Assembly (NCBI GenBank): GCA_037951105.1
Contig: JBAMJV010010544.1
Location: forward strand, 1-64,000
DNA: 64,000 nucleotides
Direction of reading: 5' to 3'
Source: Echinarachnius parma
Lineage: Eukaryota; Echinodermata; Echinoidea; Clypeasteroida; Echinarachniidae
Below the pieces are notes generated by a model. The model was given only the letters and a program-made list of their open reading frames with translations. It did no database searches and was not told the DNA's origin. Every line of letters begins with the position of its first letter. The first letter of the stretch is position 1. Positions 1-12,974 of this stretch are shown here, one piece after another. Position numbers and translations under genes: made by a program.

Positions 1-1290
1 AATCAATTGTATTCAACCATGATAAACTTCATTTATTGAAATCAATCATACAGTCGCCGTTTTTTGTCCTCAATAAAGCACCATGCACCCCAAAAAGTTT
101 TTTTATTTTTTTATTTGAGAACGACTTTACAGTTATTTGCGGCTGTCTAATCACGTTATAAAGATCTCCTTTTCTCAATAGAGGATAAAAATATAATGCA
201 TGTGCATTCACAATTGAAATCTCAATTATTGAAATGGGACAATAGTCACAATACACACACCCACTCAAAAGTAGGAACGTGTTTTTTTGCATTAAATTTT
301 GTTGGTATTTTGCTCGGTTTGATTTGGTGCAATAAACAGCGTTCACCCGTGTTTCCTTGGAAGTAGGGCGAGGTCCTGATACAGGGGCTCGGCTACGGGG
401 TGGGGGGGGGGGGGGGGGGGGGGCTGGGGCATATGATGGGTCTACTAATGTGCTGTGACCCCACCTATATTATAATTGGTGTAGCTAAGTGGTCCGGACT
501 GATTGGGAGGCGCAGTACATTATTGGCGGCAAACCAAATGTTTTTCTTTATTTGGTAAAATTGTTTCCCCTTTTGTTTGTATTGTTTTCGCAAAAAATGG
601 GGTGGGGGTCTCCCCCCCCCCCCCCCCCCCCCCCCCCACTGGCTACGCCAAGTTAACAAATGGACTTAGGAAATCGACCTCCAAATTGTGAATATTGTTT
701 TATTATCATCAGGTAAGAATAAGTCGGACCATTGTGAAAAGTCAAAGTCATAATTCACTGTGCCCAGGCCATACCCATACCCTCTGTGATCGATGTCCCC
801 ACTCCCCATTAGGTTATATGCGCCCATAGTGAGTGGTCGAAATGGGACTTCAATTTTCCTGGTCGAAAAGAGATTACCATCATTATAATTATGAAGTGTG
901 TATTATCTTGGATAAACTTGTCCATGAATTAAGTTTAATTTGTTATCATTGTAAGTATAATTTTGCGTCGGGATCGTGTGGACGCGGGGCCTGCAATTTT
1001 GTCTGTCTGTCTGTCAGTTAGCACTGCCTCTCACTCTCCCTCTCTCTCCTTCTCTCTCTTTTTCTTATGATTTCCATAATTCTTTCTCTCTCTCTCCCTC
1101 CCATCTCATTATCTCCGTATCACCTTTCTCTCTCAGTTTCTATTTGTTACTGTGTCTGCGGCTGAAACCTCTCCTCCTGTCTCCCATCCCCCGTCAATGG
1201 AGCATTACGTTTGACCTTACAGCAATCATGCTACATGTTATTGTTATGTTCATTCATTCCCTTGTATGATCACAGACAAGAGGCACATAC
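1..1290. other. Intergenic, no gene recognised
   Basis: Contains homopolymer G (about 401-423) and C (613-638) tracts and a CT-rich stretch (1020-1185). A 105-codon minus-strand open frame (29-346) resembles nothing I know and is probably chance. Confidence 0.5.
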
Positions 1291-1294
1291 CATA

Positions 1295-2330
1295 CTTAGT
1301 TTGACCCGGTCTAATTCCCCCACAAGTCTTGATTGATTGATGATAGGTGAAGAATGAAGAACGGAAGTAAGTCGAAAGGACAGGAATGGAATGATTACAA
1401 AAGTGAAAAATCGAGGGAGAGTTTTTTTGGTTTCATTTCCTTTCATGAATACTATGAGAAACATTGACCCGGTCTCATTTCCCCCACAAATTGGCGAAGA
1501 ATCAAGAATCGTACAAGAGAGGAAGGGAATGATTTAAAAAGCGAAGATATTTATTATATATATATACAAAGGAATTATTAAACGAGGGAGAGGGTTGTAT
1601 TTGTTTATTCTCTTTCATGACATTATAAAAAGAGAAGAAAACAAATTGGTAAGTTTGACCCGGTCTGATTTCCTTATTTGATTGATGATTGGTGAATAAT
1701 GAAGAAAGGAAGATAAGAGAAAGAAATGGAGGGGGCGATGAAAATGGAGGAAAATATGAAAGGGTATTTAAACCAGGGTGAGTATTGTTTGTTCATTTCC
1801 TTTTATGGCATAACAAAGAGAAAAATGCTGTAATAATGTCGGGAATATACTTATTTGACCCAGTCTGCTTTCCCAAAATTGTGATTGATCAGTTGATGGT
1901 CGATGAAGAATAAAGAATGGAATTCATTCAAAAGCTTAAAAAGAGGTAAGACCTATACATTGAATGAAGGAAAAAACGATTAGCTATGACCTTTTATCGC
2001 ATAATTTTAAAAAAGTTTTATTTTTTATTTTGAAAGGACCAAATGAACCTCTCGGGAGTGCCATAATGGGCCATCAAGCTATTTTAATGAAAATAAATAT
2101 AAATCAATCAATTAATTTTGACCCGATCTGCTTTCTTCCCTTTTTGATGTATAGTCGGTTAAGAACGAACACAATACAATCAATTATAGGTATTATGTGG
2201 ATAAGAGATCAAACTAGATAATGAGAGGAAATAAATAACAAGTATAAATAAGTTTCTATTCTTCCCTTGTCATTATGGAAAAATAAAGAAATATAAGAGA
2301 ATAATACTGTTCTCAGATAAACCCAGTATT
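1295..2330. repeat. Degenerate tandem repeat, five units of about 165-260 bp
   Basis: Units begin near 1299, 1464, 1655, 1855 and 2117 with ttgacccggtctgatttccc or a close variant, followed by gattgattgatg, gaagaa-agga and a tttcatttccttt-catg segment. Length varies and divergence is high. Confidence 0.6.
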
Positions 2331-2643
2331 TATGTATTTAGCCCAGGTTTTGTTTTATGGACGGATACAAATAAAGAAAGGGAGTCAGCAGTAAGCGTGG
2401 AAAGAAGGGATACATAAGATAGATGTTGAAAGAGAGGATGGATAGAATAAAATACAGTACATACGACCAGAAGAATGAAAAACAAACCAAATTTGCAATT
2501 ATTTTGTTCATGATTGATTTCTGAATTTGCATAGTATAGATGGATGTAAATCATGACGTTGGCTGTAAATCTCCTTTTTATTTGGTGAAGTTTCATGGAA
2601 AGGAGTAAGGGTTGAAACATGCAAAGTATGTATACCAGCTACA

Positions 2644-3668
2644 AGGGATAGTTCAGTTTTTGTTTAGAGGGCGCTTCGAAAAATTTGTTTATGAGGTAAT
2701 TCGATAGAGCACACAATTTTAAAGACAGAATCGCTTGACCAAAATTGATTCAGAAACAGCTGAATATCCATAAGTATATTTGATTGGTATAAATGTTGGG
2801 ACTAACTTTTATTCAAAAATTGAAGAAAATATAAAAAAATCCTCCACATTAAAAAAAATATACCCAAATGGTATTATAATTGTTTTTGATGATCTCTCTA
2901 TTGAATGATTAAGTTAAAGGGATAGTTGAGTATTGGCCAAACTTAACTTTAGTAACCAAAACCGGCACCATTACGGTACAAAGTAATAGTTATAACTTCA
3001 CCATGCTCGAAAAGTATACACAATTACAAACCACTAAGTAAAACCCCCATTATCATTTTTTTAAAAGCCATTACAACTCAAGAGGGCGCTATTTAAAAAA
3101 AATCATTGGTTTTAGCCTTTTTTCATACAAAATTGTGCATTTAATGTTTGTTAAAATAATGATTCAATAGAGATATCATCAACGACTTTTTAAAAACCTG
3201 TTCTGATTTTGTTCAAAGTAGTCTGAGCATTTTTTGAAATTTTTCTAAAAAGTCTAAATATCGCACGGTGATTGCCGGTGAAAAACATTTTGAATACAAA
3301 TATATTTATGGATAGTTCAGCCGTTTCTGAACCGATTTTGATCAAATCAAGTTTATTCTGTCATTAAAATTGTATGTTCTTTTGAATTTGACAGTCAGTT
3401 TTTCATTATCCCACAAAAAAATATCGAGGGGCACTTCAGGAAATACCATCACATTCACATTATTTTTTAAATTGTTGAAATATGAGGTGTCTGAAGCACG
3501 ATCTGTTTGGTAAATGGCTGCTTTTTGAATGAAAACAACTCTGTAACTTAATTGTTTATATGTTTTACTACCATTCAAGCATCACTTCATTATAACTATT
3601 AGTTTTTAATAATAACTTTACAAGTTTTAGTTACTAAAATTCTGTACAACCAAAACTGTACTATCCCT
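2644..3668. mobile_element. TTAA-type MITE family AGGGATAGTT, about 1.0 kb
   Basis: Starts AGGGATAGTTCAGTTTTTG and ends CCAAAACTGTACTATCCCT, followed by TTAA. A second internal start (ttaaagggatagttgag, about 2915) suggests one element within another. No coding capacity. Shares ends with 52657-53192. Confidence 0.65.
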
Positions 3669-3834
3669 TTAATAAACATACAGAATGCAAATATGTACCT
3701 GAATCGTACTTATTATTATATTGGTCTTGGAGTATCTTAGATTATATAAAATGACCGTATTTGTAATGAGGATAAGAAATCCTGAAAATTGCAGACAAAA
3801 TTTCATAGGACTGTTTTCCCTTCCTCTTCCAGGG

Positions 3835-4170
3835 GAGGGGGGGGGGGGGGGGGCAGGTGATACAAGGGGCAATTCTTTAAAGGGATCTTGTAACACAATT
3901 CACTTGCATCTTTAGTGGTTTTTTCATAACTGGATCAAACCATTTTTAATTTTTTTTTTCAAATTCTATTTTTTGTTATTGAGATACAAATGTATTTATC
4001 ATTTAATTTGGAACAAATTCCTGGGTAATTACACTAATTTCTCGGCCATAATTGACACTTTTCACACATCATTTATAAAGGACATATCAGATCTCAGAAA
4101 TACAGGTACTTACTGAACACTTATAATTCTCAGTGTTTGCATGTAAACATATAGAGTTAAAAGATCCTTT
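3835..4170. mobile_element. Poly-G tract and TTAA-type MITE relic
   Basis: A G tract at 3836-3853 is followed by ttaaagggatcttgtaacac, resembling the AGGGATCTAGTAAC end of 10914-11324. The far end (agatccttttaac) is degenerate. Confidence 0.35.
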
Positions 4171-4280
4171 TAACAAACATTATACTTCAAGTGGTAACAA
4201 GGTTTTTTGTAAACTAATACACATGCAGCCAGAAAGTCACTCTTCACAAATGGACAAATTAGTTTTGATGTAAAAACAAC

Positions 4281-4286
4281 TTTATT
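4281..4286 (-). promoter_or_regulatory. Candidate poly(A) signal AATAAA of SMC6-A
   Basis: AATAAA on the minus strand, conserved at the equivalent place downstream of copy B (45584-45589 and again at 45866-45871). It lies just before the point where the two copies stop aligning. Confidence 0.45.
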
Positions 4287-4647
4287 ATGTATTATAACAT
4301 AACACTTCTAATACAACTGATAAATATTTTTTTATGATATAAATAATCTGAGAACTATTGAACAACTAGAACTACGTGAACAAGTTAAGATTATGATACA
4401 AAGTTTCTTTGGTCCTATAAGGGTGGGTAATTCCATGCATACAGACAAACATTGTCACAGCTTTACCAGAGAAAAAAACATGTTGGCATTTGAATCCTGT
4501 GCACATTCATGTAACATTCATTATCATAACTAAAGAAGAAACACGATGGATAGGCATGTAATGCTTAGCAGACTAAAATGGCGAATGAATTAACACAGTC
4601 AAATCTTGGGACGCTTTGTTTGGAACTGCCCAGATTAAACAGTAAAT

Positions 4648-4830
4648 GTAAGCCCACCGCACACAGAGCTGACACGATCCGATCCGACTGGTCTTCAGTC
4701 AGGCTAGAGTCGGTTTCGCTCAGTCGTAGCCCATTCAACATGTTGAATCAACGTATACGTATACCGAGCTAAACCGACTGAAAACCAGTCGGAACGGGTT
4801 GAGTCGGATCTGTGTGCGGAGGGCTTTACA
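4648..4830. mobile_element. Small inverted-repeat element in SMC6-A 3' UTR
   Basis: Ends AAGCCCACCGCACACAGA and its near complement TCTGTGTGCGGAGGGCTT. The interior is also largely self-complementary (gactgg...ccagtc). Copy B has continuous sequence at this point (about 46415), so the insertion postdates the duplication. Confidence 0.65.
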
Positions 4831-6471
4831 TGCAATGTAACATTTATGACTGTTTACTTTAAGCTTACAATGTACATACGATACCAAGACAAATATTGAT
4901 ATTTTAGGCAATTTGAACAACTTCATGGAACCAGAATCACGATATGTGATGTTATTTTGACATTTAGGGCCTAGCCTAATATTCACATAACGAAACTAGC
5001 TCAGTTTATCTCAAGTCTAAATCTATTTCAGATGATAGGGCTACAGTAAGTATGCAACAACAAACAAGTACCAATAATAGCTTCCAACTAGAATAAACTT
5101 GGTATGTAATAAATACTTACTCAGATAACCACAGTTACTGACTACGATCTTTCCGTTGCTTATTTTGAATAGCCCTATCATGAACATCTAGACCAGACCT
5201 AGAATGGAACACGCAAAGCTAACATAGTTTTATGAACATGGGCCTTGATCAATGTGATAACATACACACTAAGTTATCCTTTGAAACACTTGCAGGTTAT
5301 TTACAGCATTTGAAGAAATTAAATTGCTCACATTATATCTTAGGCTGATGTTTGTACAATGTACATGCTTTCTGCTTATGACTGAATAAAGTATGTACAT
5401 ACAAACAAATCCAAGCCCATTTTCATTATGGCAAAGTTGAAACCTCTAATATGTATTGCAAGAGAAGATTATTTTAGAAATGTTAAAGTGAACACTACTC
5501 ATGAGTCATGAAATGTTTATACGTAAACTTATTTGGCTCAACGTTATGAAACATTATTTGAACATATGATAACAGACATGAAGGCACTTCACTGAAAGAA
5601 AGGCAATCCTGAAAGAAAAACTTATATTACAATAAAAACATTGTTATTAACAAGTTTCCACCATATAATCATTGTATCGTGAAGTATATTATGTGACCTA
5701 TCACCACAACAACCCTAAAATAAAGTCACCATATTCAAATTTTCTGTTTGGGGCATGTTTAAATTCTCCAAAATCTTAGCTCGCCGGCGATATTTCTGGC
5801 AATATCAACCACAAATGGGTAAACAAATCCAAACTTAGATAGTGCATTGGCAAAGTCAAATATTTTCTCCATTTCTCAGCTCTAGATTTGAATTTCGGCG
5901 ACTTGGGTTTAGTGGCAGCAGATCACATAAATACTTAAATTTATGGTTCCGAAGCAATATATTCTTTGTATTTTATTGCCTTTGATGATAACAAAAAAGT
6001 GGATATGACAAATACACGTGTCACTGGTCCAAGGATGTACATAATATAATGTACATGTATATCAAAGTGCATTGGAAAGTAGGTTTATCTGAGTGGGTTG
6101 GAAACTTGGAAAGTATGTATGAAGGCACAGGATTGAATATGACCAATGTAAAAAAAAACACAGCATGTACATGTAGAAGCACTGTAGTAAGAATGGAATG
6201 CAGTTTAAGATACACAATACACACTATAGAGTACTGAAGTGATGACACCACACTGCTTTCTTACCACATACCACAGTAATGGTTCTAAACAACTTGTCCT
6301 TTTGACATGCCTGTTTGACCTGATTGGTCAAGCAGTCCTGACACTCACCCACTCACAGTTGCTTTCATTGTTTTGTGTCTCCGCCTCCTTTCCTCTTTCC
6401 AGCCCCCCTTCCATACATGTGTTTATGTTGGTATATATTCTGTGTTTTTTCTGTAGTAACTGTCATTTGTG

Positions 6472-6515
6472 CCCTGACGAAGATTCTGCTAGGATCGAAA
6501 GCTAGGCTGTATACG
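6472..6515 (+). other. Short conserved retroelement-tail-like motif
   Basis: gccctgacgaagattctgct followed by aggatcgaaagcta resembles a segment seen near the 3' ends of several retroelements. Low-confidence observation; the surrounding sequence gives no frame. Confidence 0.2.
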
Positions 6516-6565
6516 ACTCTCATTGTCCTTTTGAAAGCGGTTTGGTGCTGGCCAATTCACTTCTA

Positions 6566-6727
6566 AAGGCCCGGTCAGATATCGGCGGATAGCATAATCT
6601 ATCCAGCGGAATGTTTTGCACATGAAGCAATGGAGACAACTTTCACCAACGGAAAATTTTATTTAGAAAATGTTCTATTCGTTGTTCATCCGTTAATGCT
6701 ATCCGGTGAGATGTGACCAGTCCTTTA
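6566..6727. mobile_element. Short inverted-repeat element (MITE-like)
   Basis: Left end GGCCCGGTCAGATATCGGCG pairs imperfectly with right end atccggtgagatgtgaccag; both ends abut gatagcat/atgctatc inner arms. Confidence 0.45.
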
Positions 6728-7540
6728 TTTACCACTATGGCTAGGTCTCAAATGATTGGCTTGCCTGACATTGTTTAGAACCAGTTACCCTTTATGGCAA
6801 TGAAAAGCTGTTGAATCACACTTCGTTACTCCATACATTTTGGCTACATCTTTTTAGTTATTAGAGGATATTTTTGGCACATGTCAAGCAAACATTGTAC
6901 ATAGAACAAAATCATACAAAAGCTATTAAGGAAGAACATTTGGTCCACAAACTGGAAGCGCACATAAGGTACATAATCAGCACCTTACAGACACTTAAAA
7001 TAACTTTTTTTTAAAGCACTTATGACACTGTGAATTCCACACATCAAATGCAGACACTGTACCAAAACTGTACAACTGTAACAATGTTCTTAGCTGGCCC
7101 ATCCAGCAGGATAGACTTGTTGTTCTGAAGGTTCATCATTCTGCATGCACAAATTCATTTTCAGATCAAGGAACCTCATTTCATTGAATAGTGAATTGCG
7201 AATCATCCAAGTAAACACAACTTCAGAATATCAGACGATCCTTCAAACTCTCAGATGGTAGATATGACAATAGTCATTCAACATTTCTCTATTTAAACCA
7301 ATTGTACAGTGATGATTTCTGTTTTACATCAATAGTTCTGAAAACATCAAAGCTAACATGTATGTAATGGTTATGTCTTTAACAAGTATCTCACTCCTCC
7401 AACTAGAACCATATTCAAGAGGCAAGATCATCAGTTCAGTATTAAATGTAAAAATAACAAACTTGTTGAAGGCACGTATGTCCGCTGTAAGTCAGGTTTT
7501 TGCAACACCTACAGTTCTCAAGGACTATCATTCATCTTCT

Positions 7541-7645
7541 CCCAATCCTTGTCCTGGTATTTGTTCTGTTTCTCCCGTCAGAACCATCTTGTTACGCTCA
7601 GGGTTTCACAGCCGGCAGATCCGCATGGCACCAATTCGGTTATGA
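7541..7645 (-). pseudogene. Decayed copy of SMC6 exon 25 (relic 1)
   Basis: Downstream of the true stop, this stretch aligns with 8449-8566 across the cagccggcagatccgc segment and the upstream ctgtc-agaacc segment. Many substitutions and no frame. Confidence 0.55.
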
Positions 7646-7691
7646 ATTCATAACTTCAAGAGCAAATTTCATGAGATAACTTTTTACTTCT

Positions 7692-7835
7692 TCTTATTCT
7701 TCCCCCGATATCATCCATGTCACACATATCTTTCCTGTTTTTGTTCTTCCCCTCAGAACTGTCAGAACCACATCTTTACTCTCGGGGGTTTCTCAGCCGG
7801 TGGATCCACATGAACCGACTTGGTTATAAGTTCAC
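7692..7835 (-). pseudogene. Decayed copy of SMC6 exon 25 (relic 2)
   Basis: Second tandem relic, with cagccggtggatccacatg near its centre. Order and spacing parallel relic 1, which suggests tandem duplication of the exon plus flank. Confidence 0.55.
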
Positions 7836-8448
7836 AAGATTCTCAAGAGCAAATTTCCTTTATTTACAAATTTATCCTTCTACTATTCCGCATCCTGGGT
7901 TACTTTCATAACTTTAGTATCATTTTTTTTGGCAAAAATTTTCCAGCTGCTTATCTAGTTGCTTCTAATATCAAATAGAAAAATCTAAGGCAAGTATAAT
8001 AAAGAGCACACCAATCCTTCAGGTGAAAGTTTTTCTATCACATTTGTCTTTTGTTTATTCACCTCCCACTCCTTGTATCGACTGGTAAGAACAATCCAAT
8101 TTCTCTGGGAGTCTTGTTTGCTATCCATCTGCAAGGATGCCAGACAAGCTATGTGTTGAAAGCCTGAAAGCTGAGCCATGATACCCGTCTGGAATGGAAA
8201 GTGACTCAAAATGAGCCTGAATTTCTATATAAACAGGGCTTAAATTTAGACTTTAGCCTGAAATCTGTCAATCTGGCAATACAGTACAGTAGTCTTTGCT
8301 CTATTGGGTAGCTGGTAACTCTCAGGGACACACAAGTGAAGTCCCATATGTCCAGTTATAGCGCTCAGTGGGCCTTTTGGAAGAGTTGTTCGCAAGGTAC
8401 AAGGTAATCTGTGGAATAGTCGGATCCACTTGGTAATTGATTCTACCT

Positions 8449-8566
8449 CTAGTCATCCTCCCACTCTTCGCCCTGCGTCTGCTCCGTGTCTGCTGTCAGC
8501 ACACCTTGGTTCCTCTCTGGGTCTCGGAGCCGGTGGATCCGCAGGAACGGGCTCGGTCTGATTTTA
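8449..8566 (-). CDS. SMC6: SMC6 exon 25: C-terminus and stop
   Basis: 118 nt (1 + 39 codons including TAG at 8449-8451). Reads [20 protein letters not shown] and ends in an acidic tail EEWEDD, like the RILRMSDPERGQ end of vertebrate SMC6. The acceptor is tgcag. Confidence 0.95.
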
Positions 8567-11500
8567 CTGCAGGAATTTAAAAATAAACAAAAAAAGAGAT
8601 CACTCAGACAGGGGTTACAGCAAACAAACCTTCAGATATTACTACCAACTTGGAAAACAAAGTTTGATGCTAATTAGTCAACCGTTATAATGTAACGCAT
8701 ATTTTACATCCACAGCAGAAGTAAAACCAACAAAAATGAAGAAACTAGATGGATCTAGTACCACAACGTAACCTCCGCTCCTTAAATAGATTGTTATTAG
8801 AAACTAAAAAAACATGCGTTACTTATGGAAATAGAGCATTTTTTGCATCAGCTCCGGATTTATGGAATAGATTACCCTTAGAATTAAAAACAATAGACTC
8901 GTTAGAAGTGTTTAAAAGTAAATTAAAATCATACTTGTTTAGTGTAGCTTATTAATATATTAGTTGCTTGTATTGGTATTTGTGCTTGTTTAAGTTTTCC
9001 CTCTGTTCTTTATTCTTCTTTCCTTTGTTATGCGCCTCGGAATAGGCTACCTAGATAGATGGCGCTTTATAAATGCTTGATATTATTATTATTATTATTA
9101 TCTTCGACTGCGCGCAGTCGAAAATGATGCCTACGCCATTGCGTGATTTATATCAAGCCCAAATTAACATGCACTGAATTAATTCTTCAACTCAATTTTA
9201 ATAGTAATCTGTCTATTAGATCTGATATAAACTGAGCGCCAAAAGAAACTTATCACTTCTTCAGAGTGGTGCTCACTAAAATCCATAGCATCAAATTGAA
9301 TCATATTTAGACACAGATAAGTTATCATTCTCTTTATGAAGCATATCTGAAAAATTAAAAGGTTGCTTTTGCCAAAAAAAGAGAAAAATGCGATGGAATC
9401 GCTACAGATCACTTTTCAAAAATCACAAGTGATAGGTTTCTTTTGGCACTCAGTTTATATCACAATTATGAGCCATTTTTGCATTTTTGACCTTGACCTT
9501 TGACCTCATGACCCCAAAATCTTATAAGTTTATTAGCTCCCCAAGATACAAAGAGGTACCAAGTTTGATGGTTATTTGTCAACTTGTTCTTGAGATATTG
9601 CAATTACAAGCTATTTTGGCATAATGAGTCCTGTGACCTTGACCTTTGACCTCATGACCCCAACATCTGATGGCTACAATGGCTTCCTGGGATACATTCA
9701 GGTAATAAGTTTGATTGAAATCTGACATTCAATTCTTAAGATTTCAAATTACAAGCTAATTTAGCCTATGTGCCCTGCAACCTTTGACCTCATGACCCCC
9801 AAAATCTAATCAGTTCATTGGCGCCCCAAGATACATTCATGGACTAAGTTTGGTGAGAATCCGTCAATCTGTTCTTGAGAACGTACATACAGATGTACGT
9901 ATGTACGTACGGACGGACAACCCTAAAACATAATGCCTCCGGCTACTTCGTTGCGGAGGCATAAAAAGAAGAAAATTTAATTATGGAAGTCTTTCACACT
10001 GACCAACATGTCACCTATTTATGAGATTGGTTGATGACCATCTTACCTCATGTCTTGTGGGGTGAGGAAGATGAACTGTCTGATGGCCTGGTCCTTGGCA
10101 AACTGCAGCATCAGCTCCATGCAGATCTTCCTGTTCATCATGTCCTGAAACAACAGGATGAAAAGAAGCACATTTAACACCTTGCCTACATGAACATGGT
10201 GGGCTACAAACACAGTCGATGGGGATTTCTGAATCTCAAAGGGATCTGGTTAAATTACTTGCCTATTAATGGAACCTGGTGGGCTACGTACAAAGTCAAT
10301 GGGGATTTCTGAATCGGGTTGAGAAGATTCCCCTCCAGACGGATTTCTAGATTTTGTTCCCCTTTTACTGTTTTCAACATCATCAATTACAATAATAATA
10401 ATATATAGCATTTATAGAGCGCCATGTATCTAGGTGCCCTATTCAGAGGGGCAATATTACCCTTGGTCATCAGGTACAGTTCAAACCAGCACAATTATGC
10501 CCTATGATGTAGAGCGCTACAGGCTAATTCTTAGATATCTAAGATTTTAGATATCCACAGCCCTGAATTTGGACTTAACTGATTCCCATAGCACCATGAT
10601 AACGCATAAAGTTATAACTACCATTTTCAAAGGTCAACAGCATCATTATTCATACCATGAAGACGTCAAACTCATCCATCGCCCTGAATGGTGACTCGAT
10701 GGACTCCCATAGCGCCATGATGAGACACACAGTTGAGAATGACCGCTCCCCTCCGGACAAACTGCGCACATCTTTGGACACCTCGCCTGATTTGGAGTTT
10801 TGTCCCGGAGACACCTAGTAAGATAAACAAATTTAGGACACATTTGGTTAATTGTACAAACTGTGCATATCAGGCCAAGAAGTTATCCAATATTCTCTGT
10901 CCTTTTGACTTAAAGGGATTTAGTAACATTGTCCAAATCCTCAAAATAAATTTTTAATTCTAGCGGTTCCCTCATACCTTGTTGTATTCGTATTACCAAT
11001 AAAATCATGGGACAGGTTTCGTATTACCAATAAAATCATGGGACAGGTTTCGGTTTTTATAAATTTCCCTTTCGTTACAAAGATATGTACGATCGAAGTA
11101 TTCAGATAAGAAAAACTCTGGTGGAGTTTTTCTTACAGTGTACAAAGTGAGTGCAGTGAGTTAGTGACTATCACTTTGCATTTTCGCTCATTACTTGGCC
11201 ATGCAATGTCCATTTGACTTGAAATTTTCACACAATACCCTGTGGACATATGAGATAACAACAATATACATTGCATCAACCATTCATCACTTTTTGCACA
11301 TGTCAACAAAGTTACTAGATCCCTTTAATTGAAGTTCTTTTGCACCAACTTATTTTCTCTACTGGCCCATTTGGGCAAGTGAAATCATGAATTTTAAAAT
11401 TCCCCTTGCCCGAACAGAACAGTTACTTGCCCGCTTACTTCCAGATGAGAATTACACCCAAGGAATTACATTATTTGTTCATAGTTGACCAATAATTTAT

Positions 11501-12893
11501 TTGCCCGATCCACAACCAAACTAGGCCATTTATGAAATGTTTCTTGTCCAAACATCAATTTTTACTTGCCCCGGGGAATAGGGCAAGTGCTAGTGTCAAG
11601 CCCTGTTTAAAGAATACAGAAGTACATTCCTCCTTTTGCACGCCGATATTCTAAAGTTGTGAGACATGAGATTGGGACATGAATTATCAAAGTACCTCTT
11701 ACTGGAATCATATTGTTGTTAAATGACCATTTAATTAGTCTACCAAATGCACACCCCTTCACAGTCTTGTTTGTACTTGATATTCACAAACTGCATATCA
11801 AATCTAAGGTAATTAAGCACAATCAAAGACATTTGTTATGTAAAAGGACAGGATGATTTCTGTTTTAATTGTTAAGAGGATAATAATACAAGATTACACA
11901 TAGATCAGAATAAACATGTATACAGGCCTCAGACTACAAACGTACAAAGCAATTGTTTTCCCTCAATCATTTAAAGCCTTAATCACCATGAGATTTCAAA
12001 TTTCACCAACTTGATGTACGTAGTCTGTAAAATTAGTATACTATAAAAGAGAAAAACAATCAAAGGTTAATTACACTGCAAAAATGGGATGTTTGCTATA
12101 TATGACCGGCTATAGCAAAACCCTGCACTTGGCAGTTAAAATAAAAATGTAGATTTTCATACCATTAGAAAGGCCTCATCACAAGCTTTCATTTGATGCT
12201 TTGTTCTAACAAAATAACAAATAGGTCAATAATTGGCGAAGAAATGATTGTTTCAATTTGAGAATCATAAGTCTTTTACACACATTATGTGAACTTAAAA
12301 TGTCAATTTCTCAAAACATGAATTACCGTCAAGTGCAAGGTTTTGCTATATTATAACAAGGTGAATAAGAAGATTCATGATCAAAATCTTAACAAGATGG
12401 ATCTTCGACTGCGCACATCAAAATGATGCCGCCGCTATCACACAATTTTTTATATCAAGCCCAAATTAACATGCTGAATTAATTCTGTAAACTCAATTTT
12501 GATGGTAATTTATCAACCAGATCTTGAGATATCACAATTAAAAGCTATTTTTGTATATATATAATAAGTCCTGTGACCTTATGACCCCAAAATTGTATTT
12601 CTAAATTGGCTCCCTAAGATACATTCAGGTACCAAGTGTGATTGAAATCTGACATTCAGTTCTTGAGATTTTGCCATAACAAGCTATTTTAGCATATCTT
12701 TATTGAGTCCTGTGACCTTGTCCTTTGACCTCATGACCCAAAATTGTATGGCTTCATTGGCTCCCTAAGATAAATTGAGGGGGTTAGGGGTTAGGGGTTA
12801 GGATTGGGGTTAGGGTTAGAATTATGAGTGGGGTCAAGCTTTGGAGTTGGGAAAATTAAATGAAATATGGAAATCAACAAAATCAATCAATTT

Positions 12894-12974
<81 letters not shown>

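Larger units (their letters stand above)
4260..8448 (-). other. SMC6: Probable SMC6-A 3' UTR (about 4.2 kb)
   Basis: No intact coding sequence. The sequence is homologous to the region downstream of copy B (45525-47861), down to a shared AATAAA on the minus strand (4281-4286), after which homology stops near 4205. A transcript end near 4260 is inferred. It holds two decayed last-exon copies (7541-7835), a MITE-like insertion (4648-4830) and a second short inverted-repeat element (about 6566-6727). Confidence 0.5.

Noticed and set aside
29-346. 105-codon minus-strand open frame
   Set aside because: AT-rich, no family resemblance, no neighbouring exons.
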